64,000 bases of DNA from the NCBI GenBank assembly GCA_947496355.1, contig CANMCO010000002.1:372001-436000 (forward strand), given 5' to 3'. The notes under the pieces are model-generated. The model saw only the letters and a list, made by a program, of their open reading frames with translations. It did no database searches and was not told where the DNA came from. Made by a program: the position numbers and the translations under genes. Source of the DNA: an uncultured Aquimarina sp. (GTDB lineage: Bacteria > Bacteroidota > Bacteroidia > Flavobacteriales > Flavobacteriaceae). This document shows positions 52,970 to 61,258 of this stretch, one piece after another. Each line of letters starts with the position of its first letter. Within the stretch, counting starts at the first letter, position 1.

Positions 52970-54217
52970 ATGGACGTATTAAAAATAGCAACAGCAGGAA
53001 GTGTAGATGATGGTAAAAGCACCTTAATTGGTCGTATTTTATATGATACAAAATCGTTAACTACGGATAAATTAGAGGCAATTGAAACTAGAAGTAAAGC
53101 TAATGGTTTTGATTATTTAGATTTTTCACTTGCTACAGATGGATTAGTAGCAGAGCGCGAACAAGGGATTACAATTGATGTAGCGCATATTTATTTTTCA
53201 ACTAAAACCAAGAGCTATATCATTGCAGACACTCCCGGGCATATCGAGTATACCAGAAATATGGTTACTGGGGCATCAACTTCGCAAGCCTCGATCATTT
53301 TAGTAGACGCTCGTAAAGGAGTTATCGAACAAACTTATCGTCATTTTTTTATCAATAATTTGTTGCGAGTAAAAGATGTTATTGTTGCAGTTAATAAAAT
53401 GGATCTTGTAGATTTTTCTCAAGAGAAATATGAAGCTATAAAAGCAGATTTTGAGACATTAATTGAGAAGAGTGATTATAAAGAACAAAATATAACATTT
53501 ATCCCGGTAAGTGCTTTGCAAGGGGATAATGTTGTTGATAAATCTGAGAAAACGACATGGTACAATGGTCAAACATTGTTAGAGCATTTAGAAGAACTAG
53601 ATGCACAGGATGTATATGAAAAAGCACAGGTGCGTTTCCCGATTCAGACAGTAATTCGCCCTAAGAAAGATGAATTTCATGATTTTAGAGGGTATGCAGG
53701 TAAATTATACGGAGGAGATCTTTCTGTAGGAGATGAGGTAACAATCTTACCTTCTCTAACAACTTCAAAAGTAAAAGAGATCTTCTTTTTTGATCAGAAA
53801 TTTGATACAGCAGGTAGAGGAAGTTCTTGTACCATTACATTAGAAGACGATGTAAATGTAAGTAGAGGAGATATGATCGTAAAAACTTCAGAAAAACCTA
53901 ATGTTGAAAAACAATTAACAGCTACAGTTTGTTGGATGGATAGTAAAGATTTAAATCCAGGAACGAATTATTTTATACAAAGTGGAAGCAGTAGGATTTT
54001 GGCAAAAGTGAAGGCTGTAAACGGCACCATCTCCACGGATTTTTCAGGAGATGATACCGCCAAAAATTCATTAAGCCTAAACGAGATAGGGAAAGTTCAG
54101 ATACAATTAAGCAAGCCTTTGGCTATTGATTCTTATAGTAAGAATAAAGCCTCTGGATCATTTATATTAATAGATTCTCAAACCAATAATACTTCAGGAG
54201 TAGGCTTTATAGAATAG
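52970..54217 (+). CDS. cysN: Sulfate adenylyltransferase subunit 1 (GTPase)
   Basis: CysN is the EF-Tu-like GTPase that drives APS formation with CysD. The 415-residue protein shows the G1 loop GSVDDGKST (10-18), DTPGH (G3) and NKMD (G4). It stops before any APS kinase domain, unlike fused CysNC proteins of many Gram-negatives. A TACTATTCCG element and a REP-like half repeat lie in the gap upstream, where a separate promoter could also be. Confidence 0.95.
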   Translation: MDVLKIATAGSVDDGKSTLIGRILYDTKSLTTDKLEAIETRSKANGFDYLDFSLATDGLVAEREQGITIDVAHIYFSTKTKSYIIADTPGHIEYTRNMVTGASTSQASIILVDARKGVIEQTYRHFFINNLLRVKDVIVAVNKMDLVDFSQEKYEAIKADFETLIEKSDYKEQNITFIPVSALQGDNVVDKSEKTTWYNGQTLLEHLEELDAQDVYEKAQVRFPIQTVIRPKKDEFHDFRGYAGKLYGGDLSVGDEVTILPSLTTSKVKEIFFFDQKFDTAGRGSSCTITLEDDVNVSRGDMIVKTSEKPNVEKQLTATVCWMDSKDLNPGTNYFIQSGSSRILAKVKAVNGTISTDFSGDDTAKNSLSLNEIGKVQIQLSKPLAIDSYSKNKASGSFILIDSQTNNTSGVGFIE

Positions 54218-54327
54218 ATGTAAGTCTTTAACTGAGAAGAGGAAAAACAAGAATTTTAGAGTCATAAAAGCTGTGATACAAAAGTCATAACTATGTCCTT
54301 TTTTAAAGGATGAAATACGAAAAAAAG

Positions 54328-56418
54328 ATGCAAAGTTTTAGAACCGAAATAGAAAATCCAATTGTCCAAAAAGACGTTATAGAATTAGCTAATAAAATTG
54401 AGCAATTTCATAAGGGTAAGATTGATGAAGAGAAGTTTCGTAGTCTTCGTTTAGCACGAGGAGTTTATGGACAGCGACAAGAAGGTGTGCAAATGATTCG
54501 TATTAAATTACCTTATGGTAAAGTGTTGAGTAATCAGCTAAGACGTATCTGTGAAGTATCTGATGAGTATTCAAGAGGGAGATTGCATATCACAACGCGT
54601 CAGGATATTCAGATTCATTATGTTGATCTTAATAGAACACCAGAGCTTTGGGCAGAGTTAGAAAGAGATGATGTTACGCTAAGAGAAGCTTGTGGCAATA
54701 CTGTGCGTAATGTAACGGCTTCAGAAACTGCAGGAATTGATCCAAATGAACCTTTTGATGTATCTCCTTATGCAGATGCACTGTTCCGTTTCTTTTTAAG
54801 AAATCCAATTTGTCAGGAAATGGGGCGTAAGTTCAAAGTTTCTTTTTCAGGAACCGAAGAAGATACAGGATTATCATACATGCACGATTTAGGTTTTATA
54901 GCCAAAATCGAAAATGGAGTAAGAGGCTTTAAAGTAATGTTGGCTGGAGGATTAGGTTCTCAGCCAAGACATGCAGACGAATTGTATAGTTTCTTGCCTA
55001 CAGATAAAATCATTCCTTTAATGGAAGGTGTTTTACGAATATTTGATCGTCATGGTGAGCGTAAGAGTAGAGCTAAAGCGAGAATGAAATTCCTAGTTAA
55101 GGATATTGGTTTAGAGGCATTCAAAGAATTAGTAGAAGCAGAACAAAATGCCATTGCACAAAAAACCGTAGCAATTGATGCCGAAGCATACAAGCCATCA
55201 ATTCCTGTGGCTGTAAAAACACCTCAAGTAGAAATCAAAAATCAAAATGTTTTTGATCTATGGAAATCGACGAACGTGATTCCTCAAAAACAAGAGGGAT
55301 ATGTTGCGATTGGTATTAAAGTGCTATTAGGGGATTTTTATACAGATAAAGCTAGATTATTGGCTGATTTGGTAGAGAAATATGCAGCAGGAGAAATCAG
55401 ATTATCGCTACGTCAAAATATTTTGATTCCATTTGTAAAAGAAGATTTGGTGCCATTTTTCTATCAGGAATTAGAGAAATTAGGATTTGTTGAAGCAGGG
55501 TATAATAAAGCTGTGGATATTACAGCTTGCCCAGGAACAGATACATGTAATTTAGGAATCGCAAGTAGTACGGGTATCGCCGAAGAATTAGAAAGAGTTA
55601 TCAAAACTGAATATCCTCAATATCTTGAAAAAGAAGATTTGGTAATCAAGATAAGTGGATGTATGAACGCATGTGGTCAACACAATATGGCTAATATTGG
55701 TTTTCAAGGAATGTCTGTTCGTACCAAGGATAAATTAGTAGCTCCTGCATTACAAGTATTATTAGGAGGAGGAAATCTTGGTGATGGAAAAGGTCGTTTT
55801 GCCGATAAAGTTGTAAAAATACCAAGTAGAAGAGGACCTGAAGCATTACGTAGAATCCTTAATGACTTTGAAGCTAATGCCAATGGTAAACTTTTTGTTG
55901 AGTATTATGAGGAAAAAGGAGAGAAATATTTCTATAACTTTCTTACAGATTTATCTAACGTTGATAACCTTACTCAAGAAGATTTTATTGATTGGGGAAC
56001 CGAAGAAGAATATGTTAAAGCTATCGGTGTAGGAGAATGTGCTGGAGTAGTTATTGATCTAATCGCTACTTTGTTTTTAGAAAGTGAAGAGAAAATAGAA
56101 AATGCTAAAACTTCTTTTGAGAATGGTATCTATTCTGATGCTGTATATCATGCATATAGTTCTTTAGTGAACTCTGCAAAGGCACTATTACTAGCTGAGA
56201 ATAAAAAAACAAATACTCATGCAGGCATTATTCGCCAGTTTGATGAGGAATTTGTTGCAAGCGGAAAGATAAGTTTAGAGGGGACATTTGCAGATTTAAT
56301 ATATCAACTTCAGAAAAACGCACCAAGCAAGGATTTTGCTTTAGATTATATCAAAAAAGCAGGGCAATTTTTACAAAAAGTGCAAGCGTTTAGAGCCCTT
56401 GAAGTAGAAAATGCGTAA
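54328..56418 (+). CDS. Siroheme sulfite/nitrite reductase with C-terminal HEPN domain
   Basis: The enzyme reduces sulfite to sulfide by six electrons. The first 560 residues hold two ferredoxin-like halves and the 4Fe-4S/siroheme ligands C401-x5-C407 and C445-x3-C449 (TACPGTDTCN, SGCMNACGQH). After about residue 570 a HEPN domain is fused, with SDAVYHAYSSLVNSAKALLL and HAGIIRQFDEEF. The ATG at 54310 is 18 bases earlier; MQSFRTEIENP at 54328 matches the family start. Its place between cysN and the siroheme genes supports sulfite rather than nitrite. Confidence 0.93.
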   Translation: MQSFRTEIENPIVQKDVIELANKIEQFHKGKIDEEKFRSLRLARGVYGQRQEGVQMIRIKLPYGKVLSNQLRRICEVSDEYSRGRLHITTRQDIQIHYVDLNRTPELWAELERDDVTLREACGNTVRNVTASETAGIDPNEPFDVSPYADALFRFFLRNPICQEMGRKFKVSFSGTEEDTGLSYMHDLGFIAKIENGVRGFKVMLAGGLGSQPRHADELYSFLPTDKIIPLMEGVLRIFDRHGERKSRAKARMKFLVKDIGLEAFKELVEAEQNAIAQKTVAIDAEAYKPSIPVAVKTPQVEIKNQNVFDLWKSTNVIPQKQEGYVAIGIKVLLGDFYTDKARLLADLVEKYAAGEIRLSLRQNILIPFVKEDLVPFFYQELEKLGFVEAGYNKAVDITACPGTDTCNLGIASSTGIAEELERVIKTEYPQYLEKEDLVIKISGCMNACGQHNMANIGFQGMSVRTKDKLVAPALQVLLGGGNLGDGKGRFADKVVKIPSRRGPEALRRILNDFEANANGKLFVEYYEEKGEKYFYNFLTDLSNVDNLTQEDFIDWGTEEEYVKAIGVGECAGVVIDLIATLFLESEEKIENAKTSFENGIYSDAVYHAYSSLVNSAKALLLAENKKTNTHAGIIRQFDEEFVASGKISLEGTFADLIYQLQKNAPSKDFALDYIKKAGQFLQKVQAFRALEVENA

Positions 56419-56468
56419 TATCTTTGCTGACTTGTAAGTGGTTGGTTAACAATAGATAAATTAGTAAG

Positions 56469-57236
56469 ATGAGTAATAAAACACCAAAATTAACAGTAGT
56501 AGGAGCGGGGCCTGGAGATCCAGACTTGATCACACTAAAGGCGATCAAAACGTTAGAGTCGGCAGATGTGGTGTTGTATGATGCTCTTATTAACGAGGAA
56601 TTACTAGAATATGCTCCCTATGCAGAAAAGATCTTTGTAGGTAAAAGAAAAGGATGCTACGCATATCAACAGGAACAGATTAATGAATTGATTGTTGGCA
56701 GAGCAAAAAGCCATGGCCATGTAGTAAGACTAAAAGGAGGAGATCCATTCATTTTTGGTCGAGGAGCAGAAGAGATTGATTATGTACAGCAATTTGATAT
56801 AGAAACCAATATGGTTCCGGGAATATCATCATCGTATGCCGTTCCGGCGTATCAAGGAATTCCATTAACAAAACGAGGTTCTTCAGAAAGTTTCTGGGTG
56901 ATCACAGGAACAACAAAATCTCATAAGCTATCTCAAGATGTTTCTTTGGCGGCAAAATCAAATGCCACAGTGGTAATTTTGATGGGAATGAGTAAGTTAA
57001 GTGAAATAGTTAGTATCTTTGCAGCCGAAAATAAGCAAGATATTCCGGTGGCCATAATACAAAATGGAACAACCAAAAATGAGAATTTTGGATTTGGGAC
57101 CATTCAGACTATTGAGAAGGTAGTTTCAGAGAAAAAATTGTCATCTCCTGCGATTATTGTAATCGGAGAAGTAGTGAATCAAAGAGTCAAACTAGCTTCG
57201 GTTTACAAAGAAGTTCAAGAAGAAATCGTATCTTGA
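56469..57236 (+). CDS. cobA: Uroporphyrinogen-III C-methyltransferase
   Basis: This SAM-dependent enzyme methylates uroporphyrinogen III twice to precorrin-2, the first step to siroheme. The 255-residue protein has VVGAGPGDPDLITLKAIKTL and LKGGDPFIFGRGAEEI with the family GGDPF motif, and VVPGISS-type sequence (MVPGISSSYAVPAYQGIPLT). It is single-domain, not fused as in CysG, and makes the cofactor for the preceding reductase. Confidence 0.96.
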   Translation: MSNKTPKLTVVGAGPGDPDLITLKAIKTLESADVVLYDALINEELLEYAPYAEKIFVGKRKGCYAYQQEQINELIVGRAKSHGHVVRLKGGDPFIFGRGAEEIDYVQQFDIETNMVPGISSSYAVPAYQGIPLTKRGSSESFWVITGTTKSHKLSQDVSLAAKSNATVVILMGMSKLSEIVSIFAAENKQDIPVAIIQNGTTKNENFGFGTIQTIEKVVSEKKLSSPAIIVIGEVVNQRVKLASVYKEVQEEIVS

Positions 57237-57257
57237 TAGTTCAGGATAGCTATAAAG

Positions 57258-57851
57258 ATGGAAGAAAGAAATAATTTATATCCAGTTTTTCTGAAGGTTA
57301 AAAACCTCGAAATCCTGATCGTAGGAGGAGGAAATGTAGCAGAAGAAAAACTAACGTTCTTATTAAAATCCAGCCCTGATGCAAAGGTAACAATGGTATC
57401 CCCAATGTTTAGAGAAGATACCGTAATGTTGGCAAATAAGTTTGGAGTGGATATGATTAATAAAAAGTATCACAAACGTTTTCTTAAAAGGAAACACATC
57501 GTGATTGCTACTACAGATGTTCCTGAGGTTAATATACAAGTGTATAAAGATTGCAGGAAAAGAAGTAAACTGGTTAATGTAGCAGACAATCCACCTTATT
57601 GTGATTTTTATATGGGTGGGATTGTAACCAAAGGTAATGTGAAAGTGGCTATTTCGACTAACGGAAAGTCGCCTACCACAGCCAAACGACTACGTCAATT
57701 TTTTGAAGAAGTAATTCCTGAAAATATAGATGATTTAGTCAAAAATTTAAACGAATATAGAAAAACAATAAAAGGTGATTTCGAAGAAAAAGTGGAAACA
57801 CTTAATGAATTTACCAAAGGATTAATAGGAAAAAAAGAAGTTGAAAAATGA
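57258..57851 (+). CDS. Precorrin-2 dehydrogenase / sirohydrochlorin ferrochelatase (Met8/CysG-N type)
   Basis: The 197-residue protein has an NAD-binding Rossmann start (LEILIVGGGNVAEEKLTFLL), NVADNPPYCDFYMGGIVTKG and the ISTNGKSPTTAKRLR region of the CysG N-terminal family. It oxidises precorrin-2 to sirohydrochlorin and, in bifunctional members, inserts iron. It completes siroheme with CobA. Its stop overlaps the next gene by four bases. Confidence 0.9.
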   Translation: MEERNNLYPVFLKVKNLEILIVGGGNVAEEKLTFLLKSSPDAKVTMVSPMFREDTVMLANKFGVDMINKKYHKRFLKRKHIVIATTDVPEVNIQVYKDCRKRSKLVNVADNPPYCDFYMGGIVTKGNVKVAISTNGKSPTTAKRLRQFFEEVIPENIDDLVKNLNEYRKTIKGDFEEKVETLNEFTKGLIGKKEVEK

Positions 57852-58903
57852 TCAAGACTGATATTTTAATCATCGGAGCGGGACCAACAGGGTTATTTAC
57901 TGTTTTTGAAGCAGGATTACTGAAATTAAAAACACATCTTATTGATGCCTTACCACAACCAGGAGGGCAGTGTTCAGAGATATATCCAAAAAAACCAATT
58001 TATGATATTCCTGGATTCCCAGAAATTCTGGCAGGGCAGTTGGTAGATAACCTTATGGAGCAAATAAAACCTTTTAATCCAGGTTTTACTTTAGGTGAAA
58101 GAGCAGAAACTATCGAAAAGTTAGAAGATGATACGTTTTTGGTTACAACTAATAAAGGAACACAGCATAATGCACCGGTAGTTGCTATTGCAGGAGGGTT
58201 AGGTTCTTTCGAGCCTCGTAAACCACCTATTCCAAATATTACAGATTTTGAGGATAAAGGAGTAGCATACATTATTCGTGATCCAGAAGTATATAGAGAT
58301 AAGCGTGTTGTAATTGCCGGAGGAGGAGATTCTGCCTTGGATTGGACAATTTTCCTGGCTGATGTTGCTAGTGAAGTAACTTTGGTGCATAGAAGAAATG
58401 AGTTCCGCGGAGCTTTGGATTCTGTAGAAAGAGTGGCAGAATTAACAAAATTAGGTAAAGTGAATTTGATCACTGAAGCAGAGGTAAAAGAACTGAAGGG
58501 TGATGATCATGTAACTGCAGTTGGTATTAAGCATAAAACTCAAGGTGATATCCAGGTAGATACTGATTATTTTATTCCATTATTTGGTCTGTCACCAAAA
58601 CTTGGGCCAATAGGAAATTGGGGGTTAGAGATAGAAAAGAATGCTATTAAGGTTGATAATTCTTATGATTATCAGACAAATATACCTGGTATATATGCTA
58701 TCGGAGATGTGAATACTTACAAAGGAAAATTAAAACTGATTCTTTCTGGTTTTCATGAAGCAGCAATTATGTGCCAAAGTGCATATCAAAGAATTCATCC
58801 AGACAAGAAGTATGTTATGAAATATACTACCGTGGGAGGTGTAGAAGGATTTGATGGAACCAAAAAAGAAGCTAAAAAAGAGGTTGTAAAGGCTATCGTA
58901 TAA
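57848..58903 (+). CDS. Type-2 ferredoxin-NADP+ reductase-like flavoprotein
   Basis: The 351-residue FAD/NAD(P) protein has DILIIGAGPTGLFTVFEAGL, GGGDSALDW for NAD(P) and the late GIYAIGDVNTYKGKLKLIL. It resembles thioredoxin reductase but lacks the CxxC, as in TrxR-like ferredoxin reductases of Bacillus and Chlorobium. It is translationally coupled to the siroheme gene and followed by a ferredoxin gene, so it probably supplies reduced ferredoxin to the sulfite reductase. Confidence 0.92.
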   Translation: MIKTDILIIGAGPTGLFTVFEAGLLKLKTHLIDALPQPGGQCSEIYPKKPIYDIPGFPEILAGQLVDNLMEQIKPFNPGFTLGERAETIEKLEDDTFLVTTNKGTQHNAPVVAIAGGLGSFEPRKPPIPNITDFEDKGVAYIIRDPEVYRDKRVVIAGGGDSALDWTIFLADVASEVTLVHRRNEFRGALDSVERVAELTKLGKVNLITEAEVKELKGDDHVTAVGIKHKTQGDIQVDTDYFIPLFGLSPKLGPIGNWGLEIEKNAIKVDNSYDYQTNIPGIYAIGDVNTYKGKLKLILSGFHEAAIMCQSAYQRIHPDKKYVMKYTTVGGVEGFDGTKKEAKKEVVKAIV

Positions 58904-58925
58904 GTTATTTAGAATATCAAAAATG

Positions 58926-58973
58926 TCCTCGCAAATTATGCTGATTACTTTCAGTATATTTGCGAGGATTTTT
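58926..58973 (+). terminator. Terminator ending the sulfate assimilation operon
   Basis: TCCTCGCAAAT (58926-58936) pairs with ATTTGCGAGGA (58958-58968), 11 bp with a 21-base loop and a following T5 run. The right arm contains the -7 box of the ferredoxin gene. Confidence 0.75.
58955..58962 (+). promoter_or_regulatory. -7 box of the ferredoxin gene
   Basis: TATATTTG is an exact TAnnTTTG match, 31 bases upstream of the ferredoxin ATG. It overlaps the loop and right arm of the terminator hairpin. Confidence 0.5.
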
Positions 58974-58993
58974 ATAGCATTAAGGTAAAAAAT

Positions 58994-59314
58994 ATGTCAG
59001 ACGTTACCATAAAAATAAAAGATAGAGAAGGAGTAGTACATGAAGTACAGGCGCCAACAGATATGGCCATGAACCTAATGGAGGTTTGTAAAGCTTATGA
59101 ACTGCCTGTAGAAGGAACTTGTGGCGGTATGGCAATGTGTGCTTCTTGTCAGTGTTATGTTTTATCAGATCATGATTTACCAGAAATGAGTCAAGATGAA
59201 GACCTAATGCTAGCTGAAGCTTTTTATGTAGAAGATAATAGTAGATTAGGATGTCAAATCCCAATCACTCAAGAATTAGACGGTTTAGAAGTTGAGCTGG
59301 CGCCAGAATCGTAA
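58994..59314 (+). CDS. 2Fe-2S ferredoxin, adrenodoxin type
   Basis: The 106-residue protein has cluster ligands C43-x5-C49-x2-C52 and C87 (EGTCGGMAMCASCQC, RLGCQIP), the spacing of vertebrate-type or Isc ferredoxins. Acidic C-terminal. It lies right after the reductase gene and likely takes electrons from it to siroheme sulfite reductase. Role in Fe-S cluster assembly is the main alternative. It has its own -7 box as well as read-through from the operon. Confidence 0.92.
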   Translation: MSDVTIKIKDREGVVHEVQAPTDMAMNLMEVCKAYELPVEGTCGGMAMCASCQCYVLSDHDLPEMSQDEDLMLAEAFYVEDNSRLGCQIPITQELDGLEVELAPES

Positions 59315-59319
59315 TTAGA

Positions 59320-59748
59320 TTACTTTTCTAGGATCTTGATCATTTCTTTTTTAGGTTTTTTTATTCTAACAGTGATTTTTTTATATTCCCACCGTTTGTC
59401 TTTTCTTTTGGCAAGAATATCTAGCTTTCCTCTCCCTTTAGAGCCTATAACGCCAACAGTAATCGCAACTGAATTATCATCATTAAGATATTGAACTTCT
59501 CCCTCAAGTAAACGGAAAAAGTCATGAGGTAATAATTCACCCAATTTTTCTTTAACCCTATCGTTTTCATTAGCTTTTTTTAATGCATTGTTTACAAGGT
59601 TTGGTTGCACAAAGATTGATCCATATCTAAAAGTAGCATTACCTGTCATTAAAAAGAAGAAAGTTATACAGCATAGTATGGCAGAAGTAGGAAATAACCA
59701 TTTCCAATTTTTTTTCCACCAGCATTTTTTTAGGATTGTCTCATTCAT
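59320..59748 (-). CDS. Coa1-family small membrane protein
   Basis: The 142-residue product begins MNETILKKCWWKKNWKWLFP, followed by one membrane helix (about 18-35) and a soluble domain with NSVAITVGVIGSKGRGKLDIL. The WWKKNWKW start and the GSKGxGxL core are those of cytochrome oxidase assembly factor Coa1-like proteins. The frame runs upstream to 59877, but the added 43 residues lack family character, so 59748 is used. A role in respiratory complex assembly is inherited from the name only. Confidence 0.7.
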   Translation of the reverse strand: MNETILKKCWWKKNWKWLFPTSAILCCITFFFLMTGNATFRYGSIFVQPNLVNNALKKANENDRVKEKLGELLPHDFFRLLEGEVQYLNDDNSVAITVGVIGSKGRGKLDILAKRKDKRWEYKKITVRIKKPKKEMIKILEK

Positions 59749-59936
59749 AATTGTAATTACATTATACGAGTTAATGACTGATCTATGAATATAAATGTTG
59801 CATGCATTCAGTAGTTTTGAAAGGTGTTTTATCCCCTTTGATTCCCCAAAACACCCCTTAATACAATAGGTTTTCACCTCTGTTTTTCATCATAATGAAG
59901 TGTTATTTTTAAAACTAAATTATAAAACCAAATATC

Positions 59937-60794
59937 ATGAAAACAAAAGTGTTTCCCTTAAAGTATTATTTGTCTATGTTGTTGTTAGCTTGTGTTTTCT
60001 TATTCACAAATTGTGAAAAAGAACCGGTTTTCGATGAAGAATTAAATTCATTAAAAACAGAGGAGAAAGAACAGTTGACTAAAGCACAAAAAGATTATTT
60101 GAAGGAAAAAGGAATTGATATTTCAGATATTGATATCATAGGTATCGATTGGTGTTCAATTGTTCCAAATTTATCTGGATATTACTACGCTAACGATGGA
60201 GGGCATTATTATGTTAGGCATATAGGTAATCAGGTATACTGGTTTGGAGAACACCCATCTGGTAGTTGGGCAAATGTTTTTAAAGGTACTATAGATGGGA
60301 AAATAATTACAGGAAGCTTCTATGACGTACCAAAGGGTAGAATAGCAGGAAGTGGAAGTTTAACACTGTCTTTAGGTTGTTTTGGAAGCGGGTTTACAAA
60401 ATTGTCAGGAAATAATTTTGGAGGTTCTATTTGGACAAAAACTACAAGGCCAGCTTACTTGCCCCCTCCACGACCAGCGGGATTTGGAGTTGTAAATGAT
60501 AGCAATAATATTACAGGTCGGTGGGTTGGAGATGACGGTGGTATTTACTATATAAGACAGATAGGCAATATGGTCGTTTGGTTTGGAGAACGTAATTTTG
60601 TAAATGGTCGCCCTACATGGTCTAATATTGCATGGGGGAGTCGTTTCTATACTCAGTTATGGTTAGATTGGGCAGATGTTCCCAAAGGAAATACAAATAA
60701 TACTGGAATTCTAAGGGGGTTTGTCGAAGGGCCGAACTACATTACTCTGGGGCATAATACCGGAGGTTTTGGAGGTTCACAGCTTTGGAGGTAA
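59937..60794 (+). CDS. Lipoprotein with two copies of an uncharacterised domain
   Basis: The 285-residue protein has a lipoprotein signal (LFTNCEKE, Cys at about 26), a helical charged spacer (35-65) and two repeats, about 79-167 and 192-285. Both contain the pattern DGGxYYxRxIGNxVxWFGE, a following VFKGTIDG or IAWGS strand, D-VPKG, and a final FGGSxW. The second copy has two unlike inserts. The pattern recurs in bacterial secreted proteins that I cannot name. No enzyme motif is evident; a ligand-binding beta fold is a reasonable guess. Confidence 0.7.
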   Translation: MKTKVFPLKYYLSMLLLACVFLFTNCEKEPVFDEELNSLKTEEKEQLTKAQKDYLKEKGIDISDIDIIGIDWCSIVPNLSGYYYANDGGHYYVRHIGNQVYWFGEHPSGSWANVFKGTIDGKIITGSFYDVPKGRIAGSGSLTLSLGCFGSGFTKLSGNNFGGSIWTKTTRPAYLPPPRPAGFGVVNDSNNITGRWVGDDGGIYYIRQIGNMVVWFGERNFVNGRPTWSNIAWGSRFYTQLWLDWADVPKGNTNNTGILRGFVEGPNYITLGHNTGGFGGSQLWR

Positions 60795-60810
60795 TAAAAA
60801 AAGTTAAGTG

Positions 60811-60844
60811 AAAAGAGATTTCTTGAAAGAGGAATCTCTTTTTT
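60811..60844 (+). terminator. Terminator after the repeat lipoprotein gene
   Basis: AAAAGAGATTTC (60811-60822) pairs with GGAATCTCTTTT (60831-60842, one G-U), followed by T residues. Confidence 0.75.
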
Positions 60845-60863
60845 GTTTAGCTTGAATTAATGA

Positions 60864-60936
60864 TTTATGCAAAATATGCACAAAATAAGAGGTGTAAATA
60901 GTAATAATAAATTATAAGCTTCATATTTTGCATAAA
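60864..60936. repeat. 15-bp inverted repeat upstream of the metH leader
   Basis: TTTATGCAAAATATG (60864-60878) and CATATTTTGCATAAA (60922-60936) are exact reverse complements separated by 43 bases. It is AT-rich and lacks a U run, so it is more like paired operator sites or a long hairpin than a terminator. Confidence 0.5.
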
Positions 60937-61024
60937 CCTTATATTTTATTGTATTGTTAAATTTAATTTGGATAAGAAACAGTTATACCATTACTTTGTA
61001 CTCAGTTCATAAATTTATTTATAA

Positions 61025-61129
61025 TGTTATCAAGAAAGGTGGAGGGAATAGACCCTATGAAGCCTTAGCAACCCTTTATCTGTTAAAGAAGGTGCTACAT
61101 TCTATCCTGTTATTCTGGACTAGATAACG
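61025..61129 (+). ncRNA. SAM-I (S-box) riboswitch upstream of metH
   Basis: This second S-box has the same core as the one before metY: GAAAGGTGGAGGGA, GACCCTATGAAGCC, TTAGCAACC and GAAGGTGCTACATTC. GTTATC (61026-61031) pairs with GATAAC (61123-61128) to form P1, with an outer T-G pair. The two aptamers are nearly identical over the first 50 bases. SAM should repress the methionine synthase genes. Confidence 0.93.
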
Positions 61130-61136
61130 AAGACTC

Positions 61137-61156
61137 ATAGCTTTGCTATATTTTTT
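61137..61156 (+). terminator. Possible attenuator hairpin after the metH S-box
   Basis: ATAGC (61137-61141) pairs with GCTAT (61145-61149), loop TTT, followed by A and T6. Short but directly behind the aptamer. It would act as the transcriptional output if real. Confidence 0.4.
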
Positions 61157-61258
61157 CCATTACATTTCTTGATGCAAATATTATCTATCTCTTTTTAAAA
61201 GGGATGCTTTTTGTTGTTCTGGTATAGACCAGAATTCAAAATAATAGAGAATTGTTAA

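Larger units (their letters stand above)
60795..61258. other. 464-base leader region of the metH genes
   Basis: It holds a terminator for the lipoprotein gene (60811-60844), a 15-bp inverted repeat (60864-60878 and 60922-60936), a promoter-like TTACTTTG near 61000, the SAM-I riboswitch (61025-61128) and a possible attenuator. No gene of its own. Confidence 0.6.

Noticed and set aside
55900..56418. HEPN toxin of a toxin-antitoxin system
   Set aside because: It is fused in frame to sulfite reductase, with no MNT-type partner and no evident RNase motif.
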